64,000 nucleotides of DNA from Mangrovimonas sp. ST2L15 (GCF_001280515.1 NZ_LBIQ01000030.1:434001-498000); one strand, 5' to 3'. Counted from the first letter of the stretch, positions 36,180 through 46,946 are shown. Notes: generated from the letters alone by a model not told the origin. Program-made: numbers and translations.

Positions 36180-38015
36180 ATGTTAGAATTAGCAGGAATC
36201 ATTATTTTGGGTATACTGGCACAATGGGTTGCTTGGAGATTTAAAATTCCAGCAATCCTTCCTTTGATTTTAATAGGATTGTTTGTGGGTCCTATCGCAT
36301 CTGAGTTCATAACTTCTGATGGCCGTAAATGGATAGAACCTGTTTGGAATGGGAAAAATGGACTTTTCCCAGGGGAAGGACTTTATTACTTTCTTTCTCT
36401 TGCTATTAGCATTATTCTTTTTGAAGGTGGTCTCACCTTAAAGCGAAGTGAGATTAGAAATGTTGGGCCAGTCATCACAAAACTGATTACTGTTGGAGCA
36501 TTCATAACCTTTATCGGTTCAGGTATAACGGCTCATTATCTTTTTGGGCTAGACTGGCGTTTGGCTTTTTTGTTTGCTGCTTTGATTATAGTAACGGGTC
36601 CTACTGTGATTACGCCAATTTTACGAAATATTCCTTTAAAAAAGGATGTCTCTACGGTCCTAAAATGGGAAGGAATTCTTATTGATCCTCTGGGGGCATT
36701 GGCTGCGGTTTTGGTTTTTGAATTTATAAGTGTTGAAGGAGATTCTGGATTTACCAAAACGGCCTTAATTGAGTTTTTCAAAATCATTTTATTTGGAGTC
36801 ACGTTCGGTTTCACCTTTGCTCATGCATTGGCATTTGCCATTAATAAGAAGTTGATTCCTCATTACTTATTAAATGTAGTTTCCCTTTCCGTAGTGCTTT
36901 TGGTTTATGTGGAATCTGAAATTTTCGCTCACGAATCAGGTTTATTGGCGGTAGTGGTTATGGGACTAGTTTTAGGGAACAGCAAATTGGAAAATATAAA
37001 GGAGTTATTGTACTTTAAGGAGTCCTTAAGTGTCTTGCTGATTTCCATTCTTTTTATTCTACTGGCGGCGAATATTAACATGGAAGATTTGTACCTGATT
37101 TATAATTGGAATACGGTCTTTTTATTCTTGATTGTCGTTTTGATTATTAGGCCTTTATCTGTTTTTGCAAGTACATTTGGTTCCCCACTCAAGACCAAAG
37201 AAAAGGTTTTTATAAGTTGGGTTGGACCAAGAGGTATTGTTGCTGCTGGTATTGCCTCTTTATTTGGAAGTAAATTATTAAAACAAGGGGTAGCAGGAGC
37301 CGAATACATCACCCCGCTTGTGTTTACCATTGTATTGGGCACGGTTTTACTCAACGCAACAACCGCTCGTTATTTTGCAAAATGGGTGGGTGTATTTTTG
37401 AAAAAGTCTGAAGGAATATTGATTGTGGGAGCCTCTAGGGTGGCTAGATTAATAGGTCATTATTTGGTTAACAATGGTCGTCATGTGGTGTTGATTGATA
37501 GCAATATGAACAACATTGCGAAGGCAAAGGAACTTGGGTTGGAAGCCATTCATACCAATATTTATTCGGATACACTTTCTGATAACATCGAGTTGAATGA
37601 TGTAGGATATTTAATGGCATTGACAGCCAACTCAGAAATCAACAAATATGCAATTAATAAGTACGGCGCCCAGTTTGGTGAAAACGGTTCCTTTAGATTG
37701 ATTTCACAAAAGGAAATGGCTGATGATAAAAACAACCCAAGAGAGGGCTTATTTTCACATACCGATGATTATGTGAGCTTAAGTAATGTGACCAGTAATT
37801 ATCCTTCTGTCAATGAAATTGATTTAGAAAATTTTGAGCATTTTAAACGGTTAATAGATATTTCAATTTCCAACAAAAATATCATCCCGCTTTTTATCAA
37901 AGATCCTAATGGGGAATATGAAATTATACCATCCCATAGTAATGAGATAGAAGCGATAGAAAGTGGCTCCCAATTGGTATATTTGGGAAAACCATTTGAT
38001 GTTGAAAAAGTCTAG
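36180..38015 (+). CDS. CPA1-type cation:proton antiporter with TrkA-N domain
   Basis: A 611-aa membrane transporter. About twelve hydrophobic segments fill residues 1-400, including the ion-binding-type segments [12 protein letters not shown] and [18 protein letters not shown] and the [15 protein letters not shown] motif. A cytoplasmic Rossmann TrkA-N domain follows ([19 protein letters not shown], near residue 410), likely a nucleotide sensor. This layout is known for NhaP/RosB-like antiporters. Its stop codon shares the palindrome CTAG with the stop of convergent lepA. Confidence 0.9.
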   Translation: MLELAGIIILGILAQWVAWRFKIPAILPLILIGLFVGPIASEFITSDGRKWIEPVWNGKNGLFPGEGLYYFLSLAISIILFEGGLTLKRSEIRNVGPVITKLITVGAFITFIGSGITAHYLFGLDWRLAFLFAALIIVTGPTVITPILRNIPLKKDVSTVLKWEGILIDPLGALAAVLVFEFISVEGDSGFTKTALIEFFKIILFGVTFGFTFAHALAFAINKKLIPHYLLNVVSLSVVLLVYVESEIFAHESGLLAVVVMGLVLGNSKLENIKELLYFKESLSVLLISILFILLAANINMEDLYLIYNWNTVFLFLIVVLIIRPLSVFASTFGSPLKTKEKVFISWVGPRGIVAAGIASLFGSKLLKQGVAGAEYITPLVFTIVLGTVLLNATTARYFAKWVGVFLKKSEGILIVGASRVARLIGHYLVNNGRHVVLIDSNMNNIAKAKELGLEAIHTNIYSDTLSDNIELNDVGYLMALTANSEINKYAINKYGAQFGENGSFRLISQKEMADDKNNPREGLFSHTDDYVSLSNVTSNYPSVNEIDLENFEHFKRLIDISISNKNIIPLFIKDPNGEYEIIPSHSNEIEAIESGSQLVYLGKPFDVEKV

Positions 38016-39808
38016 TCGTTAAGCTTTAAAACGGCCATGAAGGCTTGTTGAGGTATTTCTACATTCCCAACTTGACGCATACGTTTTTTACCTTTTTTCT
38101 GTTTTTCCAATAGTTTACGCTTTCTAGAAATATCCCCTCCATAACACTTGGCAGTAACATCTTTTCTTAAGGCCTTAATGGTTTCCCTAGAAATAATCTT
38201 AGCACCGATTGCTGCTTGAATTGGAATGTCAAACTGTTGGCGAGGAATCAATTCCTTTAGCTTTTCACACATCCTTTTACCAATGTTATAAGCATTATCC
38301 GCGTGAATTAAAGCTGAAAGGGCATCTACCTGTTGCGCATTCAATAAAATATCTACACGCACCAATTTGGAAGCTCTCATACCAATAGGAGCATAATCAA
38401 AAGAGGCGTAACCTTTGGAAACCGTTTTTAAGCGATCATAAAAATCAAATACAATCTCTGCCAAAGGCATATCGAAAGAAAGCTCGACACGCTCTGGTGT
38501 TAAATAAGTTTGATTTTTAATCTGTCCACGTTTCTCAATACACAAGCTCATTACAGGGCCAACAAAATCAGCTTTAGTAATGATGGTTGCTTTGATAAAA
38601 GGTTCTTCAACACGATTTAAAGTAGATGGTTCAGGTAAATCGGTTGGGTTGTTAACGATGATGACATCGTCTGGGTTTTTATTTGTAAACGCATGATAAC
38701 TAACGTTTGGTACCGTAGTGATCACAGTCATGTCAAATTCACGTTCTAAACGTTCTTGGATGATTTCCAAGTGGAGCATTCCTAAGAATCCACAACGGAA
38801 ACCAAATCCTAAGGCAGCTGAACTTTCTGGTTGAAACACCAAAGAAGCATCATTCAGCTGGAGTTTTTCCATAGATGCTCTTAAGTCTTCATAATCTTCG
38901 GTATCTACAGGATAGATTCCCGCAAAAACCATCGGCTTGACATCCTCAAAACCACTAATAGCATTTTTAGTTGGCTCTTTTGAGTCTGTAATGGTATCAC
39001 CTACCTTGACTTCCTTTGCCTCTTTTATTCCAGTGATTAAATATCCCACATCACCAGCTTTAATCTCATTTTTTGGATGTTGGGTAAGCTTTAAAGTCCC
39101 TACTTCATCCGCATAATAAGATTTGCCGGTTGCAATAAATTTAATCTGTTGATTCTTTTTAATAGAACCATTAATGACTCTAAAATAGGTTTCAACTCCT
39201 CTAAAAGGATTATAAACCGAATCAAAAATTAAAGCTTGTAAAGGTTCATCTGGATTTCCTTTAGGTGCTGGAATCCTATCAATGATTGCCGTTAAAATTT
39301 CTTGAATCCCAATACCTGTTTTGGCACTGGCAGGAATTACTTCGCTAGGATCACAGCCCAATAAATCAACGATATCATCAGTAACTTCTTCAGGATTGGC
39401 GCTGGGTAAGTCCACTTTATTTAGGACAGGAATGATTTCCAAGTCGTTTTCTAAAGCCAAATACAAATTAGAAATAGTTTGTGCTTGTATACTCTGTGCG
39501 GCATCTACCACCAACAGAGCGCCTTCACAGGCGGCAATGGAACGGGAGACTTCATAACTGAAATCAACGTGACCCGGAGTGTCAATTAAATTGAGAACAT
39601 AATGCTCCCCTTCGTGGACGTAGTCCATTTGGATGGCATGGGACTTAATGGTTATTCCTCTTTCGCGTTCCAAATCCATACTATCCAACAATTGATCTTG
39701 TTTTTCTCTTTCTGTCACAGACCCGGTAAAATCCAATAATCGGTCGGCCAGGGTACTTTTCCCATGATCAATATGTGCGATAATACAAAAGTTTCTTATG
39801 TTCTTCAT
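38012..39808 (-). CDS. lepA: Elongation factor 4 (LepA)
   Basis: Ribosome-associated translational GTPase involved in initiation/back-translocation and stress. The protein is 598 aa, the family norm. The G1 motif is AHIDHGKST (residues 10-18), G3 is DTPGH and G4 is NKVD. The diagnostic LepA C-terminal domain ends in [24 protein letters not shown]. It appears monocistronic. Its stop codon overlaps that of the antiporter gene (CTAG). Confidence 0.97.
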   Translation of the reverse strand: MKNIRNFCIIAHIDHGKSTLADRLLDFTGSVTEREKQDQLLDSMDLERERGITIKSHAIQMDYVHEGEHYVLNLIDTPGHVDFSYEVSRSIAACEGALLVVDAAQSIQAQTISNLYLALENDLEIIPVLNKVDLPSANPEEVTDDIVDLLGCDPSEVIPASAKTGIGIQEILTAIIDRIPAPKGNPDEPLQALIFDSVYNPFRGVETYFRVINGSIKKNQQIKFIATGKSYYADEVGTLKLTQHPKNEIKAGDVGYLITGIKEAKEVKVGDTITDSKEPTKNAISGFEDVKPMVFAGIYPVDTEDYEDLRASMEKLQLNDASLVFQPESSAALGFGFRCGFLGMLHLEIIQERLEREFDMTVITTVPNVSYHAFTNKNPDDVIIVNNPTDLPEPSTLNRVEEPFIKATIITKADFVGPVMSLCIEKRGQIKNQTYLTPERVELSFDMPLAEIVFDFYDRLKTVSKGYASFDYAPIGMRASKLVRVDILLNAQQVDALSALIHADNAYNIGKRMCEKLKELIPRQQFDIPIQAAIGAKIISRETIKALRKDVTAKCYGGDISRKRKLLEKQKKGKKRMRQVGNVEIPQQAFMAVLKLND

Positions 39809-39869
39809 GTATAACCTTAGGCTTAAATATTTTGCAAATATAGTTGTTTTCTTATGTTTTGAGTTTCAA

Positions 39870-39886
39870 TTACGGAAAATCCGTAA
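39870..39886. promoter_or_regulatory. Inverted repeat in the lepA / TonB-receptor promoter region
   Basis: TTACGGA and TCCGTAA flank AAA, a perfect seven-base inverted repeat about 45 bp upstream of the TonB-dependent receptor start and 62 bp upstream of lepA. A following T6 run makes a terminator possible, but no gene ends here, so an operator is the likelier reading. Confidence 0.4.
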
Positions 39887-39931
39887 ACAATTTTTTAAAA
39901 GAATTTATATATTGCAGGTCTAATCGATTAT

Positions 39932-42355
39932 ATGAAAATTAACGTTTTCGCCTTTTTTTTAATAGCAATTCTGTCGCCCCTGCAACATTTTTCTCAAGAA
40001 TTAACAATTTCAGGAGTCGTTAACGATGCAAACTTTGAGCCGTTTTCATACGCCAATGTCATCTTGTATACGGTTGATCAGCCAAAGATTATTGCGGGTA
40101 CTTCAACAGATGACTTTGGAGGGTTTACCCTAGGAAACGTTCCAGCGGGTAATTATTTGCTGGAGATAACCTTTGTGGGTTATAAAGATTACACCAAAGA
40201 AATCCAGGTGGTACAAGATATGGATTTGGGCATTATTACTTTGGAAGAAAGTGCCGAAGCTTTAAATGAAGTCAGTATCATTGTAAATAAACCCACTATA
40301 AAAAAAGAAGCTGACAGATTGGTTTTCAATATTGAAAATACAGCAATTTCTGAAGGAAATATGATGCAGGCTGTGAAAAGTACTCCCGGTGTTTTAGTGA
40401 TGGATGGAACCATTCAAGTTAAAAGTTCTCAGCCCACGGTTTATATCAACAATAGAAAGGTAGAATTAACTTCGGATGAGTTGATGCAACTTCTTGAGGG
40501 AACCCCTGCAGACGCTATAAAATCTATTGAGGTTATTACCAACCCGCCGGCCAGTTATGATGCTTCTAGTGGCGTAGTCTTAAATATCATAATGACCAAA
40601 AACTTGGCTACTGGTTTTAATGGTTCTGTTTACGGGAATTATACACAAGGGGTTTATCCCAGATATCAAGGTGGAGCTAATGCCTATTTTAAAACCGCTA
40701 AGGTCAATTTTTTTGCTAATTATAGTTATAATCATGTCAAAATAAATAGACGAAATGATGATGGTGTTAATTATTTAAATGACAACAATGAGGTTTATGA
40801 AACTTGGAAATCTGATGTTGATCGAAATATTTTAACCAAAGCGCACAATGCCAGTTTTAATTTTGATTATTATATCGATGATTACAACACATTGAGTTTA
40901 TCATCCAATTTATTGATGACACCTTCAATAAACACCAAAATCACAAATAATACTCAGGTGTTTGATGCCAATGAAGTTTTTCAATCTAGGTTTTTAACAG
41001 AAAACCAAACCAATGATGACAAATATAATGTAGGGGTAGATTTGGGTTTTGTGCATTCGTTTAAAGAGAATGGTGGTAAATTAGCTTTCAATAGCCATGT
41101 TACCTTTTATGACTTCCAGAGAAATCAAGATACTGATAACTTTTATTTTGATTCAGATAACAACTTTGTTGCTCCTACGGCCTTTGAAACAGAATCCAAT
41201 CAACAGACCAATATTATCACTTCACAACTGGATTATAAAAAACCTTTGGGCGCCACTGCCGAATTTGAAATTGGAGTTAAATTCTCTAAGGTGAAAACAG
41301 AGAGTGACATAACCAGATTTGATTTTGATTTTACAAATGAAGAGCCCATTTTTAATGAAAATTATTCCAATGCTTTTGATTATGACGAACTTGTTTATGC
41401 GGCTTATTCCAATTTCAATAAGGAATGGGAAAAGTTCAGCATTAATGCAGGTTTACGTATGGAGCAAACCAATATAGAAGGGTTGTCTGTAACTGCAAAT
41501 CAAACCAATACCCAGGATTACCTAGAGTGGTTTCCGTCCTTAAGTTTAAAATATCAATCGGAAGGCAATTTTAATTTATATGCTAATTATAAAAGAAGCA
41601 TTCAGCGTCCTGACTTTAAGGATTTAAATCCTTTTACCTTGTTTTTAAATGATTATATATTGGTAGTAGGGAATCCGTCGCTACAGCCTATTTTTACAGA
41701 TCATATAGTTTTAGGCACTACCTTAACCTCCTTTTTTATGGTTGAGGCTTACTACAAGAATATGGATGGGAACTTCTATGAAATACCCATTCAAGACAAC
41801 ATTAATAATACAATTACCTATACGCCTGTAAATTTTGATAACACCACCGAGTATGGATTGGATCTCATCTCTTATTTTAATGTAACTGATAACTGGTTTA
41901 TCTATGCGGTCACTTCTTTCTACAGAATTGAAGATAATGTAAGCTTTTCCATGGGCTTTCAAACATTAAATCAGTGGTCTAATTATAGTATTTTAAGCAA
42001 TAGTTGGTCATTTTTGAGCGATAGGAGTTTAAAAGCTGACTTAGCTCTTACCTATGGGTCTAAAAACTTACAAGGTTTAATGCTTTCCGAAAGCAGGTTG
42101 ATGTCTGACTTGACCATTTCAAAAACTTTCTTGAATAAAAAGTTAGTGGTTACATTAACAGCCAGTGATCTCTTTAATATGTCAGATTTTGAAACTTCTA
42201 CGAGATATGCTAACCAATATAGTTATTACAATACCAATTTGGATAACCGTTGGGTAAAATTAGGGTTGCGTTATAAATTTGGAAATACCAAATTAGAAAC
42301 CAATCAAAGGCAATCTGAAGTCAAGGAGACCGAGCGTATTAGCGAACGTGATTAA
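39932..42355 (+). CDS. TonB-dependent receptor, OMP_b-brl_3 type
   Basis: An 807-aa outer-membrane receptor of unknown ligand. Order: signal peptide (about 1-22), a carboxypeptidase-regulatory-like domain (LTISGVVNDANFEPFSYANVILY to GYKDYTKEIQ), a plug-like domain (about 115-215, with KSIEVITNPPASYDASSGVVLNI), then a 22-strand-type barrel ending in WVKLGLRYKFGN. This layout is that of the Bacteroidota outer_membrane_beta-barrel_3 proteins, some of which carry peptides or siderophores. The last dozen residues are a charged tail. Its stop overlaps that of the convergent gene by TTAA. Confidence 0.88.
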   Translation: MKINVFAFFLIAILSPLQHFSQELTISGVVNDANFEPFSYANVILYTVDQPKIIAGTSTDDFGGFTLGNVPAGNYLLEITFVGYKDYTKEIQVVQDMDLGIITLEESAEALNEVSIIVNKPTIKKEADRLVFNIENTAISEGNMMQAVKSTPGVLVMDGTIQVKSSQPTVYINNRKVELTSDELMQLLEGTPADAIKSIEVITNPPASYDASSGVVLNIIMTKNLATGFNGSVYGNYTQGVYPRYQGGANAYFKTAKVNFFANYSYNHVKINRRNDDGVNYLNDNNEVYETWKSDVDRNILTKAHNASFNFDYYIDDYNTLSLSSNLLMTPSINTKITNNTQVFDANEVFQSRFLTENQTNDDKYNVGVDLGFVHSFKENGGKLAFNSHVTFYDFQRNQDTDNFYFDSDNNFVAPTAFETESNQQTNIITSQLDYKKPLGATAEFEIGVKFSKVKTESDITRFDFDFTNEEPIFNENYSNAFDYDELVYAAYSNFNKEWEKFSINAGLRMEQTNIEGLSVTANQTNTQDYLEWFPSLSLKYQSEGNFNLYANYKRSIQRPDFKDLNPFTLFLNDYILVVGNPSLQPIFTDHIVLGTTLTSFFMVEAYYKNMDGNFYEIPIQDNINNTITYTPVNFDNTTEYGLDLISYFNVTDNWFIYAVTSFYRIEDNVSFSMGFQTLNQWSNYSILSNSWSFLSDRSLKADLALTYGSKNLQGLMLSESRLMSDLTISKTFLNKKLVVTLTASDLFNMSDFETSTRYANQYSYYNTNLDNRWVKLGLRYKFGNTKLETNQRQSEVKETERISERD

Positions 42356-43455
42356 TCCACCCAGTCAGCTATAAATAAATTGGTGTCATGACCACCACCG
42401 TTGTTACGGTTGGATGAAAAGATCAACTTTTTACCATCATTTGAAAAAACAGGGAAGGCATCAAATGTAGTGCTATGTGTCACACGCTCTAAATTTTTGC
42501 CATCGAGATCAATCATATATAAATTGAAGGGGAATCCTTTTTCTGCTTCAAAATTGGAAGAAAACAAAATTTTCTTTCCTGATGGATGAAAAAACGGACT
42601 CCAGTTGGCATTACCTAAATTGGTCAATTGTCTTAGTTCGCTTCCATCAGCATTGCAAATATACAGTTCCATTTCTGTTGGCTGCACAAGACCTTCAGCT
42701 AGTAGGCTCTTATATTCTTGAATCTCTTCTTCTGTTTTTGGTCGTGATGAACGGAAAATGATCTTGGTTCCGTCAGGAGAGAAAAAGGCGCCTCCATCAT
42801 AACCCAACTGATCAGTTATTTGGGTAACTTCAGAACCATCGATATTCATGGTGTATAGTTCCAAATCTCCACTTCTTGTTGAAGTGAATACAATTTTATC
42901 ACCCTTAGGCGAAACCGTAGCTTCTGCATCATATCCTTTTTCATTGGTCAATTGGTTTACGATGTTGCCTTCTAAGTCAGCTACAAAAATGTCATACGTA
43001 TCATAAATTGGCCAAACATATCTACCGTTCAAGCGTAATGGAGTTTCTGGGCATTCTTCGCCTCCTAAATGGGTGGAGGCATATACAATATGTTTATTGT
43101 CTGGGAGAAAATAGGCACAAGTGGTTCTCCCTTTTCCTGTACTAATCATAGGAGGAATATTATCCTTAAAAGTATCTCCCGCATTCATTAAAAACATTTG
43201 ATCACAATTGACGCCCCAGTTTTTGTTGTTGGATTGAAAAATGATTTGTTTATCATCAAAACTCCAATAGGCCTCTGCATTATCACCTCCAAAAGTGATC
43301 TGTTTTAATGATTTAAAATGAGTTTCTTCTGGGTAAATAAGAGTGTCAACCCATTTGGTTGCTCCACTTGTAACATCTTCAGATTGTTTTTTGTCTGATT
43401 TACATGAAAGAACAACTGTAAAAAGTATCGATAGAAGGGTTAGCTTTGATTTCAT
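42352..43455 (-). CDS. TolB-like PD40 beta-propeller lipoprotein
   Basis: A 367-aa exported protein. The start at 43455 (MKSKLTLLSILFTVVLSC) gives a lipoprotein signal with Cys18. The longer frame to 43578 would run through the promoter and into the 5' end of the divergent M28 gene and is rejected. Several PD40 repeats are visible (WSFDDKQIIFQS, SPKGDKIVFTSTRSGDLELYTMN, SPDGTKIIFRSS, FSNDGKKLIFSSNRN). These form a propeller as in TolB, probably for protein or peptide binding. Divergent to the M28 peptidase gene, so they may be co-regulated. Confidence 0.88.
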   Translation of the reverse strand: MKSKLTLLSILFTVVLSCKSDKKQSEDVTSGATKWVDTLIYPEETHFKSLKQITFGGDNAEAYWSFDDKQIIFQSNNKNWGVNCDQMFLMNAGDTFKDNIPPMISTGKGRTTCAYFLPDNKHIVYASTHLGGEECPETPLRLNGRYVWPIYDTYDIFVADLEGNIVNQLTNEKGYDAEATVSPKGDKIVFTSTRSGDLELYTMNIDGSEVTQITDQLGYDGGAFFSPDGTKIIFRSSRPKTEEEIQEYKSLLAEGLVQPTEMELYICNADGSELRQLTNLGNANWSPFFHPSGKKILFSSNFEAEKGFPFNLYMIDLDGKNLERVTHSTTFDAFPVFSNDGKKLIFSSNRNNGGGHDTNLFIADWVD

Positions 43456-43488
43456 ATAGTTAGGCTTACAAATGTGGTGATTATTACC

Positions 43489-43496
43489 TATTTTTG
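43489..43496 (+). promoter_or_regulatory. -7 box of the M28 peptidase gene
   Basis: TATTTTTG matches TAnnTTTG and lies 20 bp before the M28 start codon. No TTG occurs at the -33 position. Confidence 0.5.
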
Positions 43497-43516
43497 CGCA
43501 AAAATATAAATTTAGT

Positions 43517-44743
43517 ATGAAACATATAACGCTACTGGTTCTTTTTGTAACGCTATGGGGTTGCAAAAAGGAATACACCTATAAAAATGAGATTAAGGAA
43601 GATGTGGTTTTTCTTTCTGATGACAAATTGGAAGGACGTGAAACAGGGACGCAAGGTGAGCAGGAAGCGGCCAATTATATTGTAAAGAGGTTTAAAGAAA
43701 TGGGATTGGCGCCCAAAGGAACTGAAAACTATTTTCAACCCTTTAATTTTAAGCCAAAGACCAATCCACATGATGAAGTTAAATTTGTAACGATGGAGGC
43801 TGATGGGACTATTACAGGGACAAATGTGTTGGGATATATAGATAATCAAGTAGAACAAACAGTTATTATTGGTGCTCACTATGACCATTTAGGGTTTGGT
43901 AGTGAAGGCTCTTTATATCGTGGTGAAGAGAAGCAAATTCACAATGGGGCCGATGATAATGCTAGCGGAGTAGCAGTGATGTTGGATTTAGCAGGGAAAC
44001 TGCAAAAGGCCAACACCTCAAACAACTATTTATTCATGGCTTTTTCTGGAGAAGAAATGGGTTTGTTAGGGTCTAATTATTTTGCTAAAAATTCTACCAT
44101 AGATTTAGAACATGTAAATTACATGATTAATATGGATATGGTAGGAAGATTAAAGCAAGATAGTACTTTGGCTGTTTATGGAGTAGGGACCTCGCCAAGA
44201 TTTAAGCAGGTTCTTTCGGCTACCAATAAGAGCTTTAAAATCATAGAGAACGAATCTGGGATTGGACCTTCAGACCATACTTCTTTTTATCTTCAAGATA
44301 TTCCGGTTTTACATTTTTTTACTGGGCAACATGAAGATTATCACAAACCAAGTGATGATTTTGATAAATTGAATTATGACGGAATGAATTTGGTTTCCAA
44401 CTATATTTTTGATGTAATTTCTGAATTGGACGGTCAAGGAAAAATGGCATTTAGAAAAACCAAAAATGAGAGTGAGGAAACACCAAGATTTAAAGTAGGA
44501 ATGGGTGTTATTCCAGATTACTTGTTTGATGGTAAAGGCATGCGAATAGACGGTGTAAGTGAAGGAAAACCTGCTAAAAGGGCCGGTTTAGAAAAGGGAG
44601 ATATCGTCATTAAAATGGGTGATAGTTCTATTGTAGATATGATGAGTTATATGAGGGCATTGGCCACCTTCAAGCAAGGAGATACCACTAAGGTAGTTGT
44701 GACAAGAAATGGCACGGAAGTAGAAAAGGAATTGATATTTTAA
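43517..44743 (+). CDS. M28 family metallopeptidase with C-terminal PDZ domain, lipoprotein
   Basis: A 408-aa exported zinc aminopeptidase-like protein. The lipobox is LWGC (Cys16). Zinc-binding motifs of the M28 family are clear: GAHYDHLG (about residue 118), GADDNASG, and FSGEEMGLLGS, with a later DHTSFY. A PDZ domain follows at about 325-405 (GKPAKRAGLEKGDIVIKMG). Its stop overlaps the dusB start by one base (TAATG). It probably digests peptides at the cell envelope. Confidence 0.93.
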   Translation: MKHITLLVLFVTLWGCKKEYTYKNEIKEDVVFLSDDKLEGRETGTQGEQEAANYIVKRFKEMGLAPKGTENYFQPFNFKPKTNPHDEVKFVTMEADGTITGTNVLGYIDNQVEQTVIIGAHYDHLGFGSEGSLYRGEEKQIHNGADDNASGVAVMLDLAGKLQKANTSNNYLFMAFSGEEMGLLGSNYFAKNSTIDLEHVNYMINMDMVGRLKQDSTLAVYGVGTSPRFKQVLSATNKSFKIIENESGIGPSDHTSFYLQDIPVLHFFTGQHEDYHKPSDDFDKLNYDGMNLVSNYIFDVISELDGQGKMAFRKTKNESEETPRFKVGMGVIPDYLFDGKGMRIDGVSEGKPAKRAGLEKGDIVIKMGDSSIVDMMSYMRALATFKQGDTTKVVVTRNGTEVEKELIF

Positions 44744-45738
44744 TGGCAAAGATTGGAGACAAAGATTTAGGAGCCTTCCCTTTATTGTTGGCACCTATGG
44801 AGGATGTGAGTGATCCACCATTCCGCGCGTTGTGTAAGGAGCAAGGTGCCGATGTAGTGTACACTGAGTTTATTTCAAGTGAGGGCTTGATTCGAGATGC
44901 TGCTAAAAGTGTCATGAAATTAGATATTTATGAAAAAGAGCGTCCTGTGGGGATTCAAATATTTGGAGCCAACTTGGATAGCATGTTGCAAACCGTAGAC
45001 ATAGTTGAAAAATCTAAACCGGATTTTATTGACATCAATTTTGGTTGTCCCGTTAAAAAGGTGGTTAGCAAAGGAGCAGGGGCAGGCATATTAAAAGATG
45101 TTTGTCTTATGGAATCTTTAACTGCTGAGATGGTTAAACGCACCAATCTTCCTATAACTGTAAAAACGAGATTGGGTTGGGATCATGACTCCATTAAAAT
45201 TGTTGAGGTTGCCGAACGTCTTCAAGATGTGGGTATTCAAGCCATCGCTATTCATGGTAGGACGAGAGCTCAAATGTATAAAGGAAATGCAGATTGGAAA
45301 CCCATTGCTGCAGTAAAGAACAATCCAAGAATGCATATTCCAGTTTTTGGTAATGGCGATGTGGATACTCCCGAGAGAGCCGTGGAGATGCGAGATTCTT
45401 ATGGTTTGGATGGTGCCATGATAGGTCGCGCCACTATAGGGAATCCTTGGTTTTTTAAACAAGTCAAACACTATTTCAATACAGGTGAATATTTGCCTGC
45501 GATTTCTTTGGAAGATCGGGTCCACGCGGCCAAAAGGCATTTACAGATGGCTATCGATTGGAAAGGTGAAAAGCTAGGTGTTTTTGAGACCCGAAGACAT
45601 TATACCAATTATTTTAAGGGGATTCCCAACTTTAAGGATTATCGAACTCGAATGGTTACTAGTGATGAATCTAAAGATGTCTTTGAGACATTAGATGAGG
45701 TGCTTGAAAAATTTAAGCATTTTGATTTTGCTACTTAA
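44743..45738 (+). CDS. dusB: tRNA-dihydrouridine synthase (DusB-like)
   Basis: FMN-dependent reductase producing dihydrouridine in tRNA. The protein is 331 aa. The signatures are LLAPMEDVSDPPFRALCKEQGADVVYTEF, the catalytic Cys in DINFGCPVKKVVSKGAGAGIL and IHGRTRAQMYKGNADW, with GNGDV and IGRATIGNPWFF binding FMN phosphate. It is translationally coupled to the M28 gene. The stop codon shares TTAA with the convergent permease stop. Confidence 0.94.
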   Translation: MAKIGDKDLGAFPLLLAPMEDVSDPPFRALCKEQGADVVYTEFISSEGLIRDAAKSVMKLDIYEKERPVGIQIFGANLDSMLQTVDIVEKSKPDFIDINFGCPVKKVVSKGAGAGILKDVCLMESLTAEMVKRTNLPITVKTRLGWDHDSIKIVEVAERLQDVGIQAIAIHGRTRAQMYKGNADWKPIAAVKNNPRMHIPVFGNGDVDTPERAVEMRDSYGLDGAMIGRATIGNPWFFKQVKHYFNTGEYLPAISLEDRVHAAKRHLQMAIDWKGEKLGVFETRRHYTNYFKGIPNFKDYRTRMVTSDESKDVFETLDEVLEKFKHFDFAT

Positions 45739-46946
45739 GAAGCAGCTTCAATAAGTGATTTTGAAATTCTTCCAGAGGCTATTTTGGAGGCAATAATACC
45801 TAAAATAGAAATGGTAATTAGAACCACCAGTACATTTATACTTTTTAATGTTACAGGGTAGGCTAGATTGTTGGTTAACATGACCAGAGAAAAGGCTTTT
45901 TGCAGGATTACCAAAATGACACCCAGTATCAAGCCGATAACTCCTCCCACAATAGACATTAGACTGCCTTGAAAGAAAAACACTCTTCGAATATCTTTTA
46001 CTTGTGCACCTAAGTTGAAAAGAGTTTTTAAATTTTTCTTTTTGTCAAGAATCATCATAGTAATAGATCCAATAACATTGAAAAGGGCAATGATAAGCAC
46101 CAAGGTGAAAATAAGGTAAACTACAAGATTTTCGGTGTTCAACATTTTATATAGGGCGTCATTTAGTTGGGCTTTATTTTTTACGACTACTTTATTACCC
46201 AAAATTTCCTTTAGTTCATTCCTAACATCATCTTCAGAAGTGTTGGGTTTTAGTTTAAATTCTATAGCCGAAATTTGAAGATTTTCATATCCCAAAAGAG
46301 CTTGAGCCATATCTATGGGGGCAAAAATATATTTATTGTTAAGCTCTTCACTAACGTCAAAAATACCCACATTGACAGCATCAAAACTGTTATAGGCTTG
46401 TTTTAGAGAGGTGATTTGTCCTTTCCCTGGCTTTGGGACATATAAATTGACTTGTTTGCCATAATCGACAATTCCAAAGGACAAGGAACTTGAAATGCCT
46501 AATCCCGAAACAATTTGGTTGGATTTTTGGGCAAGCCAACTACCATAAAATATCACAGAATCTATTTTGTTGACCTGGTCATAATTCCCATCAACACCCT
46601 TAATAAAGGCATTAGGGTAGCTTTTTCCATCGAAAGTTACAAAAACACGTTCCTCTATGACTTTTGAAAATTGGGCAATGCTTTTAGAGTTTTCCAATTG
46701 CATTATTTCTTTTTGTGAAAGCGTAAAGGACTTTCCTGAAGTTGCTTCAGCCTTTAGGTCAGGATCAATGATGGAGGTGAATTCCAATGTAAAATCTTTG
46801 AGTCCTGAAAATCCAGACAATACTATAAACAAAGCTGCTGACCCTAAAATAACACCAATGGCAGCAATTATAGTGATAAAGTTAATCGCATTATTGGAGC
46901 TTTTAGAAATTAGGTACCGCTTGGCAATGTATAGGGAAAAATTCAA
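45735..46946 (-). CDS. ABC transporter permease, LolC/LolE-like
   Basis: A 403-aa permease of the MacB/LolCE type: one N-terminal membrane segment (about residues 22-48), a periplasmic domain of about 220 residues, and three more membrane segments (about 275-300, 320-350 and 370-393). The first segment shows the family pattern NFITIIAAIGVILGSAALFIVLSGFSG. Family members extract lipoproteins from the inner membrane or export lipids; the ATPase is not encoded nearby. The start codon abuts the rbfA stop, so it is in the rbfA operon. Confidence 0.86.
   Translation of the reverse strand: MNFSLYIAKRYLISKSSNNAINFITIIAAIGVILGSAALFIVLSGFSGLKDFTLEFTSIIDPDLKAEATSGKSFTLSQKEIMQLENSKSIAQFSKVIEERVFVTFDGKSYPNAFIKGVDGNYDQVNKIDSVIFYGSWLAQKSNQIVSGLGISSSLSFGIVDYGKQVNLYVPKPGKGQITSLKQAYNSFDAVNVGIFDVSEELNNKYIFAPIDMAQALLGYENLQISAIEFKLKPNTSEDDVRNELKEILGNKVVVKNKAQLNDALYKMLNTENLVVYLIFTLVLIIALFNVIGSITMMILDKKKNLKTLFNLGAQVKDIRRVFFFQGSLMSIVGGVIGLILGVILVILQKAFSLVMLTNNLAYPVTLKSINVLVVLITISILGIIASKIASGRISKSLIEAAS

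Noticed and set aside
38900-38915. Partial match to the rhamnose operator (CTACAGGATAG) within lepA
   Set aside because: Only the ACAGGAT half matches, the ATA half is absent, it lies in a conserved coding region and no -7 box follows at 19 bp.
43456-43578. N-terminal extension of the TolB-like protein
   Set aside because: It would overlap the start of the divergent M28 gene and its -7 box, and it destroys the lipoprotein signal that begins at 43455.
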